From positions 13,978,262 through 14,042,261 of the forward strand of contig NC_049995.1 in assembly GCF_000003815.2 (NCBI RefSeq): a DNA stretch of 64,000 bases, in the 5' to 3' direction. Origin of the DNA: Branchiostoma floridae (Eukaryota; Chordata; Leptocardii; Amphioxiformes; Branchiostomatidae). The notes below the pieces were generated by a model that was given only the letters and a program-made list of their open reading frames with translations, did no database searches and was not told the DNA's origin. The position numbers and the translations under genes were made by a program. Positions 10,412 through 22,301 of this stretch are shown one piece after another (the first letter of the stretch is position 1; every line of letters begins with the position of its first letter).

Positions 10412-13400
10412 TTAACCACTGTCAAAAAGGTCCTCCAAGAATGCTGGGTTGCCGGGCAACAGGCCTGTACCATTATTGCCATTAGGGGTGCTGCCATAAG
10501 GAATGATGTCACAGACTACGAAACCCTCCTCCTGAAGCTGCCTCTTCATCTGGACCTGAAATGGAAAAAAAGTCTACTATAAATATTGAAACATTCATGG
10601 TTTTATATTCACAGTATATGAGCTGACCACTCAACTTCCAAACTGAAACACTGAATAATACCTGGTCCAGGTGTGCAAAAGACGTTTTGTTTGTTTAAAC
10701 CTTTCTTCATTTATGAAAATCTTGTATGAGTGATAGTCTTCTTTATATTGAGGTCATAAGAGAAGAGGTAAGAGTGAAACAGAACATAACATACAATGAA
10801 TAACACATGCTTATAAAAGAAGAATAGTCCTACATGTACATGTAGGCTAGTTATAATTGTGTGAACCTGTGTTCTTGCTGCAGCACCATCCAACAAGTGG
10901 CAAAAGGACTACAGATTCTAAAACAGCATCCATGAATCAATCATCCAACATCTCTCATACTCCATTCACTACTGACTTCATGATGTAACAGTTACATACC
11001 AGGTTGTTTTGGTCAGGGCACAAGCCTACCACAGCCCCTCCACTGCCACAGAACTTCACAGCTGAACCATGCTGGAACAAATACAAAACAGGGAGATTTA
11101 ATTCATGACCTTATAGTACTAGGAGACTGTACTTGGAGATGGGTGCCACTCCTAAGCAACTGTTACAGATGCACGCCGGGCAACTTCAACTTAAAAGTAC
11201 TAATTAAAATGTTTCACTTGCATTTATAGGATGTTGCAGGATGCTGGTCAAAGACTTACTTTTGTTTTTGTTTTGCAGATAAAAGATTCTAAAGAAAAAC
11301 AACAGAAATGGAAAGTTTTTTTTTCCTTTAGAAATAAGGCTCAACAGTCAACTTTCAGCAGCTCCCCACTCTTCCTCCATCCCTCACTCCTTCCCCCTTT
11401 CTCCATCCCTCCATCCCTCCCTAGATCCCTCGCTCCCTCCCGTACCTGTCTAGCTATCTCCACCATCTGCAGGTTTTTCTGCCCCACAGCTGCATCACCA
11501 TAGATTCTTCTGCAAAAGGATAAATCAAGTGTTGATATTGCCAGACCCAACAACACAATGGTATGACTAGTACTGATTTACAGCAGGGTCTTGTGTAACA
11601 ACTAACACACAGATTAAGTAGCGTACAAGCATGCATAGTTACACACAGGCAGACAAATAGAAGATGTGACAAAATAACAAAAGGGGCAACTTAATTTTTT
11701 TCCGATACAATTCCATGATCGACCTAATGAGTTAAAAGATTGTCAGCATGACGTTTCACCTTTCCTAAAAATAATATTTGACTTTCTGATTCTTATGACC
11801 CCTGACTAATAGAGCATGTTATGACCTTTTTTTTATCTCTGCAGATGAAAAGGGGTGGTTATTTATTACCTTCTTAGGTCAAAGTTCATGTTCATGAGCT
11901 CAGCCAGTTTCACAGCATCCCCTGCTTCTAGTGAAACCCTGAAAATTAAAGTATAGTTATAAACATAACTCTTTTCTTGTCAGAGAAGACAAAAATTATA
12001 TGTGTAGTATCAATCCATATTTTTGGGGTCATTCCAGCATATGCAGAATGTGGACTTGGCTTAGTATGACAAGTTGCTTCATGTGTTTTGATCTAAGCCT
12101 TAACAGTTTGTCGGTCAAAATGGTGTCTTTATGCTAAAGTTATATTGTACATCTTAAGCCAGTTACACCATGATTGATACAATATCATTTATTCATTTGT
12201 TTCTTCATTCATCCACTTTAAGAAACTAATGATGACAACACACCTGGCCTGGTCTGTGTAGTCAGCAAAGGTCTTCATAGCCTCTAAAACTTCCTTGTCA
12301 CCTGTAAGATAATTTAGTACCTTAAATCTAAAAACAACATTGAGAGGGAAAATCTGAGATAAAAAAGTAGTTCATGCAGTAAAAACAAATAATCACAAGT
12401 TTGAACGTTAGTATGACATACATACCATTATTAAACCTTTGTCTGACATTGCTATGGAAACGACCTGAGTCGCTGGGGTCACTGAGGTAAGCCAACCATA
12501 GGGGCGGAGCTCGGGACAGGTCAAGCCACTCATATCGGCCTGTAAATTATGAGAGAACACGTCATCACACTATTTAAAGTAAAAAGCTAGTTTAATTTTA
12601 TCTGCGATTCTGCAATGAAACCTATTTCGATTCCATAGTTTTCAAAGCAAGTAGATGGTTTAAAACTATAATATTTTGAAAATATTGCAATTTCAAGCTG
12701 CTGTCCATCAACTTGATATCCCTAAATACCTCGCTTTTAGAAACAACGGATAACAAGGTGAACAAGCATCAATGTTTAAAAATGACTATAGTTTTTCAAT
12801 AGCTGATATTGCAGTGTGGTTTCACTGCATTTCGTGTTTCAGCAAACCATTTAAAGAAGTCACTGTGATATTCTGCCTTGAATTACACTTGACCTCTGAT
12901 TCAGATAACTGTGACCTTTGCCCTTACCATGACCTTCAGCCTCCATGATGTCCTTGCTGAAGTCCATGTACACCAGACCTTCATAAACCTGGAATATGAG
13001 CAGTAGAAACAGGTTAGATCCATGTCCACATTCACACACTGAGATAGTGAGTCCTGTCCCTGGTGCTGGTAACTAACATTGCTGAAGCCCATGTACACCA
13101 AACCTTCATAAACCTGGAGTAAGAGAGGTAGGAACAGGTTAGAACAATGTTTTCACTCACACAGATACGGATAAGCCCTGTCCTTGGTGCTGATAACCAA
13201 CATTGCTGAAGTCCATGTACACCAGAACCCTTCGTAAACCTGAAAAATGAGATGTTAAGGAACAGGTTAGAACCATGTTCACATTCACACGGATACTGAT
13301 TAGTCCTGTCCCTGGTGATGATAGCTAACATTGCTGAAGTCCTATACACCAGACCTTCATAAACCTGCAATATGAGAGGTGGGAATATGTTAGAAACATG

Positions 13401-16400
13401 TTCACATTCACACAGATACTGATAAGTCCTGTCGTTGGTGCTGATAACTAACATTGACTGTAACAATTGAACATTGACAGGAACTTTTGCGCTGGTTTTA
13501 TGTTTGCAGTATTTGCTGTGGCCACTTCACCACAAACTTGTGGCCACCGCAAACATCTATTTATCCCTTGTGGCTTGTAGTATGTGACTATAGTCTATGA
13601 TGCTACCGCAAACTTTAAACAACCGCGAACACTCAATTTTCCCGCTACTACGAAAGTAAATCCCCGCAAACTTAAATACAATTACAGTATTATTAGTGGC
13701 TCCTGTCCTTGGTGCTGATACTTAACATTGGTAAGTGATGTCTGTGGTATGATAGCCTACTCTGACACCTGTGGTTCCTGCCCTCGGTGCTGAATAACAC
13801 TGCAGCTGCCACAATTGGAGAACCACATAGAGAGGCACTAGGCTGATATAGCATAGCATACATGAGTTCTTTCTGTGGTGTTAAGCCTACATTAAGGCTG
13901 GTAGTTCCTGTTCTTGGTGCTGAATAACACTCACACTGGCACATGCACTGTTCTTTTTTGTATAACTTTGTATAGTTTGTTTGTTTGTTAAAACATTCCC
14001 ACCTGCACCAGTCTTTCCTGTTTGTTTGTTTATTTGTTTGTTTGTTTAGTAAACATGACCCCACCTGCACAACTCTGTCCTGCAGTCCTGCAGTGATGAA
14101 CAGTTCCTCCTGTTCCACATCCAGGATGAACTGGGGCTGGATCGGCTTTGGTAGATCCTGGGGAAACAAACAAATAAATAATAAGATACAAGGGAAAATA
14201 GACTATGTGCCCTTGTAGTATTTCTAAGCTTATCTTAGATTATCTTTTGTTATCAAAATACCACTGTGACCAGATGGAAAGAAAAGATTAAAATGCTTCT
14301 AAAAAAGGCTTCAAGCCCAAGGTTTAAGTTAAAAGTTTAAGATACCCATCGATCTATAACCTGAATGTTGCCCTTGCCCATCTCCATAATAAACCTTTTG
14401 ACTACATATTTGTGTTAGACACTATAGCATGGAGCTCACTGGTAGTTAAGTGTATTTAAGTGCAATGCTCTTCCTAGCTTTTGCATATCAAAAGTTCTGG
14501 TTTGTTTTTGTGGCACCTCAGGGGTGGAAGCATTATAATCACACCATCTGACCTTGTCTGTGAGGTTGAAGAACTGCATCAGGCACTTAAGCGTTGCCGT
14601 GACGATAGCACTGCTGCCCGCCAGGCCGACCTGCCGTGGAATGTTGGTGTCGTATTTCAGCGTGAAGTTCCGCTTGGCGAGCGCGATGCCTCGTGTCGAG
14701 CAGTACTGATAGAACTTCTTACATGTGGCCTGGATTAGACGCAAACCACCGAGATAGCTGAAAAATATAATGGCCAACAAGTTTATAAGTTAGCAATTTG
14801 GCAAGTCTTCTTTACAAGTCGATAAGTTTAAAAAGTGGAACTTTTAACACATGGCATGGTGCAGGCCCAGCCATGGACAGTTAAACAGTAAAAAATTTAG
14901 ATGAGTTAAATTCTTCTGCTAGACGTAACGGTTCAACATTGATTCAGGATGATTTCTAACAACAAAGATGAACTTTCAAACTTGGTAACATCCAACTGTG
15001 ATATGATTAATCCATGGGGGTAGGTTACAGGTCATACAGGGATTAGAGGTCACACAGAGGTTAGAGGTCAGGACTGCATAGCTCACCCCTCCTTCCTACT
15101 CTGACAGTGGAGGTCGCTGAGACTTCCAAACTGTGTGGGGTCACACAAGGGGTTAGGGGTCAGCACAACGCGCTCGCTCTCCGAGATCGTCACCTCCGCC
15201 CAGAAGTTTGCTATCGTCATGGAGATCGTCTTGCCGTAGAAACCATCAGATGGGTTGCCAATCAGACCGATCCTAATAGAAGGCAAAACAAGAAAGTGGA
15301 ATTGGCTTTGAGCTAAAGTCTTGGCATATGCAGGTGTCAAAAAAAAGCCTTCCGATAGATGTAGCATCTAGTACAATGTTGATGTCTAATTTCATAAAAA
15401 ATATTTTCTGCCTTTAACATTGGAGATCAGGTTTTGTCTGTCTTGCCAATATGCTACTTGCTGGTGCCAATAAATTGTGCCATCCTATTTAAACGACTAA
15501 ACTATAAATCTTTGCTATACTTGTCAATGATCACTTTTACAGCAAACAGTCCCCTACCTAGCGTACGCCCTTGCAGTGATGGCCTTCCGTGCTGCCTGAT
15601 CGTACTGCTTACTGGAGAAGAAGCTCAGCCACTTCTCATAGTCGGCCAGTCCAACTTGACCAATCAGCTGGAAGCCTGTCGGCAGCTTCATACCGTAGAC
15701 TGGGACTTCGTTTCATTCACAAGCCAGCTCTGGAAGTAGATCCAAAACATTTCATTCATATAGACTTAGTCAAAACTTTTGGTGTTCAAAAAAATTTTAG
15801 CTCTGCATTCCATTTGTATTGTCTTTTGCTTTTGTCAGCAGGGCCACAGCCACAGGCTACAATGTAGTTGGGCAGCCCTGGCCGTGCATGCTGAACAGCC
15901 CAACCAATAAAGAATGGATGAAAGAAATACATTGGTATTATGTTGACAAAAAAGGCATAAATCTTGGTATAGTGACTGCTTAAGAGACTTAAAAAAAGAC
16001 AGCTATAGAGACATTAATACACAATTTTAAACACAGTTATTGGACAGATATTTAAAATGTGTCAGACCACATCAGCTAGCTTTTGTCCAATATTGACAAG
16101 ATACACTGGTAAATGGGAAAATAGGTGTCCCCAAGAAGTGGCCACTATGACCAGGCAATCATTATGCCGAGGAGCAATCCAGTATAGCTTTGATTGTACT
16201 AGTACTCAATGAAATGATTTAATGTTGTATACAATTAACAAGTATGCCCTCTAGCAGTTTGACTGGGTACTGCAGGCACTTATTTACCATGTACTGCCCA
16301 AACACTCGACTGTTGACATCTGGGTGTTGTTCAAGAAACTGTGGGATAGTTTCCAGGGTTTTCCTTCTGAAGCAGTAGAAGACGACGCTGGCAAGACGGG

Positions 16401-19400
16401 AAGATGTCTGATCAGCCGCGGGCTTCTCAAGAAACTTGGAGATTCTGCAGGAGGGAAAAAGAAGTTAGAAGATTAATACATGACATATGTTAAGGAATGA
16501 AAGAATGACAGAACCAGTAGAAGACGACGCTGGCAAGACGTAAAGACGTCTGAACTGCTGCTGGCTTCTCAAGGAACCTGGAGATTCTGCAGGACGAAAA
16601 GAAGTTAGAAGATTAATACATGACATTATTAAGGAATGAATGACAGAATGATTGAAGCAGTAGAAGACGACGCTGGCAAGACGGGAAGACGTCTGATCTG
16701 CTGCAGGCTTCTCAAGGAACCTGGAGATTCTGCAGGAGGAAAAACGAAGTTAGGAGATTAATAAATGACAATATTATGTTCAGGAATGAAATAATGACAG
16801 AAGCAGTAGAATACGACGCTGGCATGGCGTAAAGACGTCTGATCTGCTGCTGGCTTCTCAAGGAACCTGGAAATTCTGTAGAAAGGAAGTAAGAAGGAAG
16901 GAGATGAGTACATGTCAATATGTATGACAATAGTGGTAACAGAGGAAGATATATGGTCAGTAGCTGGATTCTCAAGTAGTCCAGAGATTCTGGAAGAAAA
17001 CAATAAGGAAGCACAAAGGACAGAATAGAAGTATGCATGAAAGGAAACATCTGTTGTCAGACTGTTTCTGCTTACAGGTTTATCAAGGCTAAAGCAAATT
17101 CCAACCATGATGATTAAAATGTGGTTTGCACTAAACAGGATCTAGGTTTGTTACTGTAGTCTATTACCAATTAGACTGGAAAGACTTACCTGTTGGTTGT
17201 TTTCTCCACCTCTACAATCCCTCTTGACTCTGTTCTCTCTGATGGTTCCATTTCATAGTAGATCGCCAGTTCTCCTTCCTGTAACAGATTCAATCACAAC
17301 AAACGTGGACAACAATGCAGTTGTACATGATTTTTAAGTTTAAAGTTCTTAATATTAAGTTTTTTTTAATGGGAAATCATTGATTCAGACCAATTATCAA
17401 CAAATAAAACAAAGACACACAATCGTACTCTAAACTTTAACCTATGCTTACCTTCAGTTTGAAGTAGTCTAAAACTTGAGAGAGGTCAAACTTCTGATCT
17501 TGGAACAGCATGTCTCCTGCTACCTTTGAAGGGGAAATGAATGTTAAGAAAAATTTTTGTAACACTTCGCTACAATGTTAGCTACTACAGTAACTGTATC
17601 TACTGAATATGAATATTCATTGTTTAAGCCTGTTTAAAGGAGTTACTTACTACTCTTTGTAACTTAATGTGAATCCTGGCCTGGCCTGGCGCTATTGGTA
17701 TTTTCAACGAATACAAAATAGGGAATGATAAAACAATTGCAACCCAGATGTGTCGTATCTTATGATACAGCCTAACAAACAAACAAACAAGACACATCTA
17801 CATACCACCATGACATCATCATTGACACGTTTGTTGCGTAGGACAAGCTCGAAGTCTGCCACAGAGCCAAGTCGCGTCTCAAATGTTGTCGAGCCGTCGT
17901 TGACGATATTTTCCACTGGGAAGTCATGAGCTGTCGCCCAACGCTCAAAATGCTTGTACCTGAAGGAAGTGTCAGAATAGATTATCTGCCGTTTTACTCA
18001 TCTGTCTGTCTGCAAATTATTATTTCCTTTATTCGTCATTAAAGGTTACCGCAGTAATATGTGTAGAATAATAGTTACGTACTCAACTGGATATGATTTT
18101 AGAAATCATTGAGTCATTTCAGATAGCATTAACTACCTTACATCAGTGACAATTACTTTTTGTCATTCATGCATTTTTTCATCCATGTAATTTTCATCCA
18201 TTAATACATTCATTCAGTTCCCTTTCCTACAAGAAAACAGAAAAGTTTCTTTAATTTGTTCCTTCCTTCATTCATTCATTTATTCAGATATTTGTCAACA
18301 CCTAGCCAGAGGGGAATACTCTGTTGATAATCTATTAACATCGATATCCCAGCAATGCATTACTTTAATACTGTTCATTGCACAAAAGCATGATCAACTT
18401 ACTTGTCTGCATTTGTCACCAGGTACACATCACTGAACAGCTGCCTCCTGCAAAACAAACACAAAGACATAAAAATTAGGTCAGGGTTGTATCCCCCTAA
18501 ACTTTCTATTGGTGTCGTAAGAAATGTAAAAAAGTTTATTCTAATTCAGATGCAGATGCAGAGTCCTTCCGAGGGAACATTGTAGCCTGAGGATATTCGA
18601 CTGATCTGCAAGGGCTGTGCAATGGCTTAAAGACCTATATAGACTTTAATTGACATCATTATAATTACAGTAAGTATAATCTTAATCCCCTATGTGCATT
18701 TTGGCGGGTAACATAGGATCAAGCTATGGCATCTTTGTGTGCATTATGGTTGTACACTGTAATCCAACATGGCAAATGAAAAGCCCAGCTTTAAAGTTCC
18801 CTGCACAACTTGGTTTATTCAATCTACGTATAGGAGACATGGTAGGGCATGTGAAAGTTTACTCACGTGTTGAGCGCATCCCACCAGAACGTCAGGATCT
18901 TCTTGCCCCCCACCCCGGGGAGCAGGGCCTTTGGGACCCCCTGGAGGTTTGTGTATCGGTTTGATGAGTCTTTCTGCAATGAATGTACAATGTATATGGT
19001 TAAACACTTTAGAGTAGAGTAGAGTAGAGCAGAGACCAAGCTGCGAAGAGCAGATCAAAGTCAGAGTCGAGTAGAGTAGAGTAGACAGTATAGCAGAGCA
19101 GGGTTGGTGTAGAGCAGAGCAGAGTAGAGTAGAGTAGACAGTAGAGCAAAGTCAGAGTAGAGTAGAGTAGAGTAGAGTAGAGTAGAGTAGAGTAGAGTAG
19201 AGTAGAGTAGAGTAGAGTAGAGTAGAGTAGAGTATACGTAAGAGTAGAGTAGAGAAGAGTAGAGTAGAGTAGAGTAGAGTTGTGAGCAGAGTAGAGTCAG
19301 AGAAGAGTTAAGAATAGGGTAGAGTAGAGTAGAGCAAAGTCAGAGTAGAGTAGTCTGAGTAGAGTTGTGTAGAGCAGAGTAGAGTAGAATGGAGTAGGGC

Positions 19401-19871
19401 ATAGTAGAGTAGAGTCGATTTAGCCAGATAGGATTTACAGTAACCCTAACTCACATGGCAAGAGCTCACAGTTGATAACACAAACACACATACAACCATG
19501 AAAGGATAGCGCAAACAAAGGAATTTTAAACACCTTGAATTATAACCTTTCTACCCAAGGAGGTAATAAGGTAATAACCTACCTTGCAGTTTATGTCTGG
19601 TACTTTCAAGTATCTATGGTCGGCCACTAGTACAATACAAATCATTTTACGCAGGAAACCTGACGATTTCAGTCAACCATATGGAACGTATTTGCCGTGG
19701 GCAAGACAGAAACAAACTTTAAGTTCAAACATTCAAGTTAAAAAAATGATATCCCAACGTCCAACCCAAATATTGACAGTCGGAAAACGGTTGCGTAAAA
19801 GTCCAGGGAATTACCTTAATTTCTTTTTCCAGGAGAATTCCGTGTCCCGCAACAAGTATGATGCAGATCAT
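10412..19871 (-). CDS. Bifunctional sugar-1-phosphate nucleotidyltransferase / GHMP (glucuronokinase-like) kinase
   Basis: Eighteen exons join in phase (high to low): 19815-19871, 18867-18973, 18403-18447, 17806-17959, 17452-17523, 17190-17278, 16288-16444, 15558-15729, 15087-15272, 14553-14757, 14065-14157, 12928-12988, 12426-12539, 12244-12301, 11870-11938, 11446-11509, 11000-11071, 10412-10555. The total is 1,919 bases; one base missing in exon 8 would give 639 residues. Residues 1-285 look like a nucleotidyltransferase (IILVAGHG near the N terminus, GVPKALLPG, YLVTNADK, VVAGDML). From residue 285 there is a GHMP kinase: RIGLIGNPSDGFYGKT, the phosphate loop PRQVGLAGSSAIV (about 388-400) and KFCGSGGAVVGL near 575. 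The kinase most resembles glucuronokinases. The expected role is phosphorylating a sugar (perhaps glucuronate) at C1 and activating it to a nucleotide sugar in the cytosol. The substrate is inferred, not shown. It starts head-to-head with SDHD. Confidence 0.8.
13077..13470 (-). repeat. Tandem copies of kinase-gene exon 12 edge (about 125-bp unit)
   Basis: Three degenerate copies of exon 12 (parent 12928-12988), each with the acceptor and much of the exon, occur at spacings of about 125 bp in the intron upstream of the exon. The marker TTCATAAACCTG falls at about 12980, 13105, 13231 and 13356. A partial fourth copy ends near 13455. Some copies keep GT/AG-like borders. Confidence 0.8.
13690..13945. 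repeat. Degenerate repeats sharing 'CTGTCCTTGGTGCTGA'
   Basis: The phrase GTTCCTGTCCTTGGTGCTGA and close variants recur at about 13700, 13775 and 13905, and also inside the exon-12 array at 13052, 13175 and 13430. This suggests an extension of that array. A related segment in inverse orientation is at 22141-22156. It is followed by (GTTT)n tracts near 13976-14046. Confidence 0.5.
15709..15711 (-). other. Probable single-base deletion in kinase-gene exon 8
   Basis: Reading exon 8 from its acceptor gives SWLVNET in phase with exon 7, then a stop a few codons on. Adding one base after AAT GAA AC restores a frame giving EVPVYGMKLPTGFQLIGQ, which continues in phase to exon 9. The whole CDS then becomes exactly 640 codons. 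This is a sequencing/assembly error, a polymorphism or a real lesion. Confidence 0.75.
16500..17000 (-). repeat. Tandem copies of kinase-gene exon 7 acceptor edge (about 143-bp unit)
   Basis: Exon 7's acceptor and first 80 or so coding bases (parent at 16444) reappear four times upstream in the intron. The marker GATTCTGCAG is at 16441, 16582, 16726, about 16872 and 16986, with the last two degraded. The three nearer copies also retain AGAAGACGACGCTGGCAAGA or a variant of it. Confidence 0.85.
18085..18152 (+). repeat. Dispersed repeat, copy 2
   Basis: This is a degraded relative of 6278-6362: ACTGGATATGATTTTAGAAA, then TTTCAGATAGCATTAACTAC, then CATCAGTGAC. It lies in an intron of the kinase gene. 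Confidence 0.4.
19010..19425. repeat. (AGAGT)n pentanucleotide satellite
   Basis: Long runs of AGAGT/GTAGA with interruptions (AGCAGAGTC, TATACGTAAG) fill most of this interval, inside intron 1 of the kinase gene. A short run of the same pentamer occurs at 38932-38951. Confidence 0.95.
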
Positions 19872-20223
19872 GTCTAGATAATTAGACAGAATGTAATAAA
19901 AGTGGCCGAAAAACTCAGTATAGATTTGTGATCATCTCCCGCGAAATTCTGACCTCTAACCTTAATAGTGTAATCGTCCAATAGTATTTTATGAAGTCTT
20001 AATATCATTGTATCCATTTCTAAAGGTCTTTTTATAAAGTGTTTTCCAATTGTTTTAAATATTTTAATTGCTTTTTTCTTATATGACAACGATTATATAC
20101 TTATTTTGTAACGTTAGTATCTTTAAAAGTACAAAGAATAAAACACCCCCTTGATACAAGTGGACGACACTACCTCGCATGGTCTCGCGAGAGTTGAGGA
20201 CACGGAAGGGCAAAAATACGAAG
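19872..20223. promoter_or_regulatory. Bidirectional promoter between the kinase gene and SDHD
   Basis: Only 352 bp separate the start codons of two divergent genes. A perfect TCTCGCGAGA palindrome lies at 20183-20192, 31 bp before the SDHD ATG. This is a core element of TATA-less housekeeping promoters in animals (bound by BANP in mammals). The SDHD start AAGATGGCGGCC (20221-20232) fits the YY1 initiator-type motif. No TATA box stands out. Confidence 0.65.
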
Positions 20224-22262
20224 ATGGCGGCCACTTTTGGGATTCTCCGCCTTGCGAACCGCAGTAAGTCTCTTTTCTCCTTAAAAAAGTTCGACTGAGA
20301 TGTAGAATCGGGGCATAAGAAAGCTGAAAGTATCAAGGAAAAGTACAAATAGCTAAACATTGCATGCCACGTCATATCTTTATCTGGTAGCCATATCACA
20401 TCGTCATGTTTCGTGACCTTTCGTCATACGTAACTAACTCAAAGTCAGAGTTTCATAATTTCTGGACGAGAACTATTCGATAGAAAACAATAAAGAAAGG
20501 GCGTGGCATTCAGTTGACTCGTAAGCAGTGTGTTTAACATCAAATTTCCATCCAGGGTAGTATACTGGCATCCATGTATAAATATAATTGTTTAAAAAAA
20601 AAACTGTCGACAGAATCTTGTACTATGTAAAGAAAAATACCAATCATTATCATTGCTGTTCCACAGTGAATATATGAATCATTTGATCCCTGAGTCTGAC
20701 ATATGATCTGTTTACTTTCCCACCAATATTTGTTTGTTATGTCAATGAAATTTAGACCACCAGTTAATAAGAAGTGCAGTCAATTTACAAAAGTCTGCAG
20801 ATCCTGTCTGAAATATCCAACCGTTTTCATATTTTATCCAGTTGCTTGAGTAACTTATATTGCGTATGATGTTGTCAAGATGTCCAACCAAATTTTGTCC
20901 AGTTGCTGGAGTATCTGTTATATTGATATCTTTGATACCATCATTAGGATGAAGGCAGATCCATTGCCTGTTAGCTCCCGATCTTCACTCTTGCTGTTTG
21001 TACATTTCTCTCTCCCACAGTTTATCTAACCTGGTTAAAAAATTTGATGATGTGTAAAATGTGTTTGTGTTGCAGACATGTTGCTGAGCCCCCAGCTGAT
21101 GACGCGGCCCTTCGTGGCATCTGGTCTCGTCCACCGCAACCGGTTACAGCCAGCTCCTACTACCCAGTTTCACACATCGCCTCGGAGTCTGGGTTAGTCC
21201 TCATCTAACTTTATACTCATTCATTCACTCACTCCTACTGCCCTGTTCCTGACCATAGATAACAAGACTGGCCTCCAAGGAGATTCGAAAACAACTTTTC
21301 AGGTTACAGAAAAGAATGTAAACCCTCGCAAGCAAAATGAACTGTAAATACAACTTAATGTTACGTCCAAAGGACTGCAACTCTTTCCAGTAACTTGCAT
21401 GTCAGGTGAGCAACAACAGCCAAATTTGAGCTCCCAAACACTAATTCAAAAGGACTATTCATCACTGGACTAAGCACCAGGCTTTTAGCCAGACATGCGT
21501 CCACGCGTCTTTTGGACGTGCTGTTTTAAAAATGATAGGAAATTGGACACACCAGATGCTGACCCTTACACTGGGGAGCAGATCCTTTGACAAGCATAGA
21601 ATTCTGATTGACCAGGGATGCTAATTAGGCCACTTGTGGTCAGTCTTCTACTGTGACCTCTCTGACAGTAATTTTGGCCCTCAGGATACCTTAGAATGTA
21701 CCATTTTACCTTAGAATCCTGCACCATGTAAGGGTGATACCCCCTTATCCCCCTACAATACTCACACCTATATTACTAGCCTAACATGAAAAAATTGCTA
21801 AGCACACACTGATGTCTTCTTATTCTCTTCCTCTCCTGTAGCTGCCATGGCATCATCTCACTGGAACGCTGAGCGTGTGCTGGTGCTAGGCATGCTGGGA
21901 ATCTTCCCGCTGGCCTATTTTGTTCACAACCCCGCCATGGACTACTGTCTGGCAACTGCAGTGGTCCTGCACGGGCACTGGTACGCTCGTTTTTTTGTTT
22001 GTTTGTGACACATAGTTTGATCCACATAGCAGTGCTCAAAATACCACCTGCGTATGCAGGTTAGTGCAGGCAAAAGTTGGGATGTGCAGGTATTTCTGAT
22101 GTCTACTTGCACCTAACCTGCATGTGTGAGTGTCATTCAGCACCAAGGACAGGACCTACCAGTTAGGTGTTTGTACCACAGAATACAGAGAACTGGTCAA
22201 TATTTAGCAGTTATTCACCACCAATGTACTCCTCACTAGTGCTCACTTGTACAGTGTTTGTT

Positions 22263-22301
<39 letters not shown>

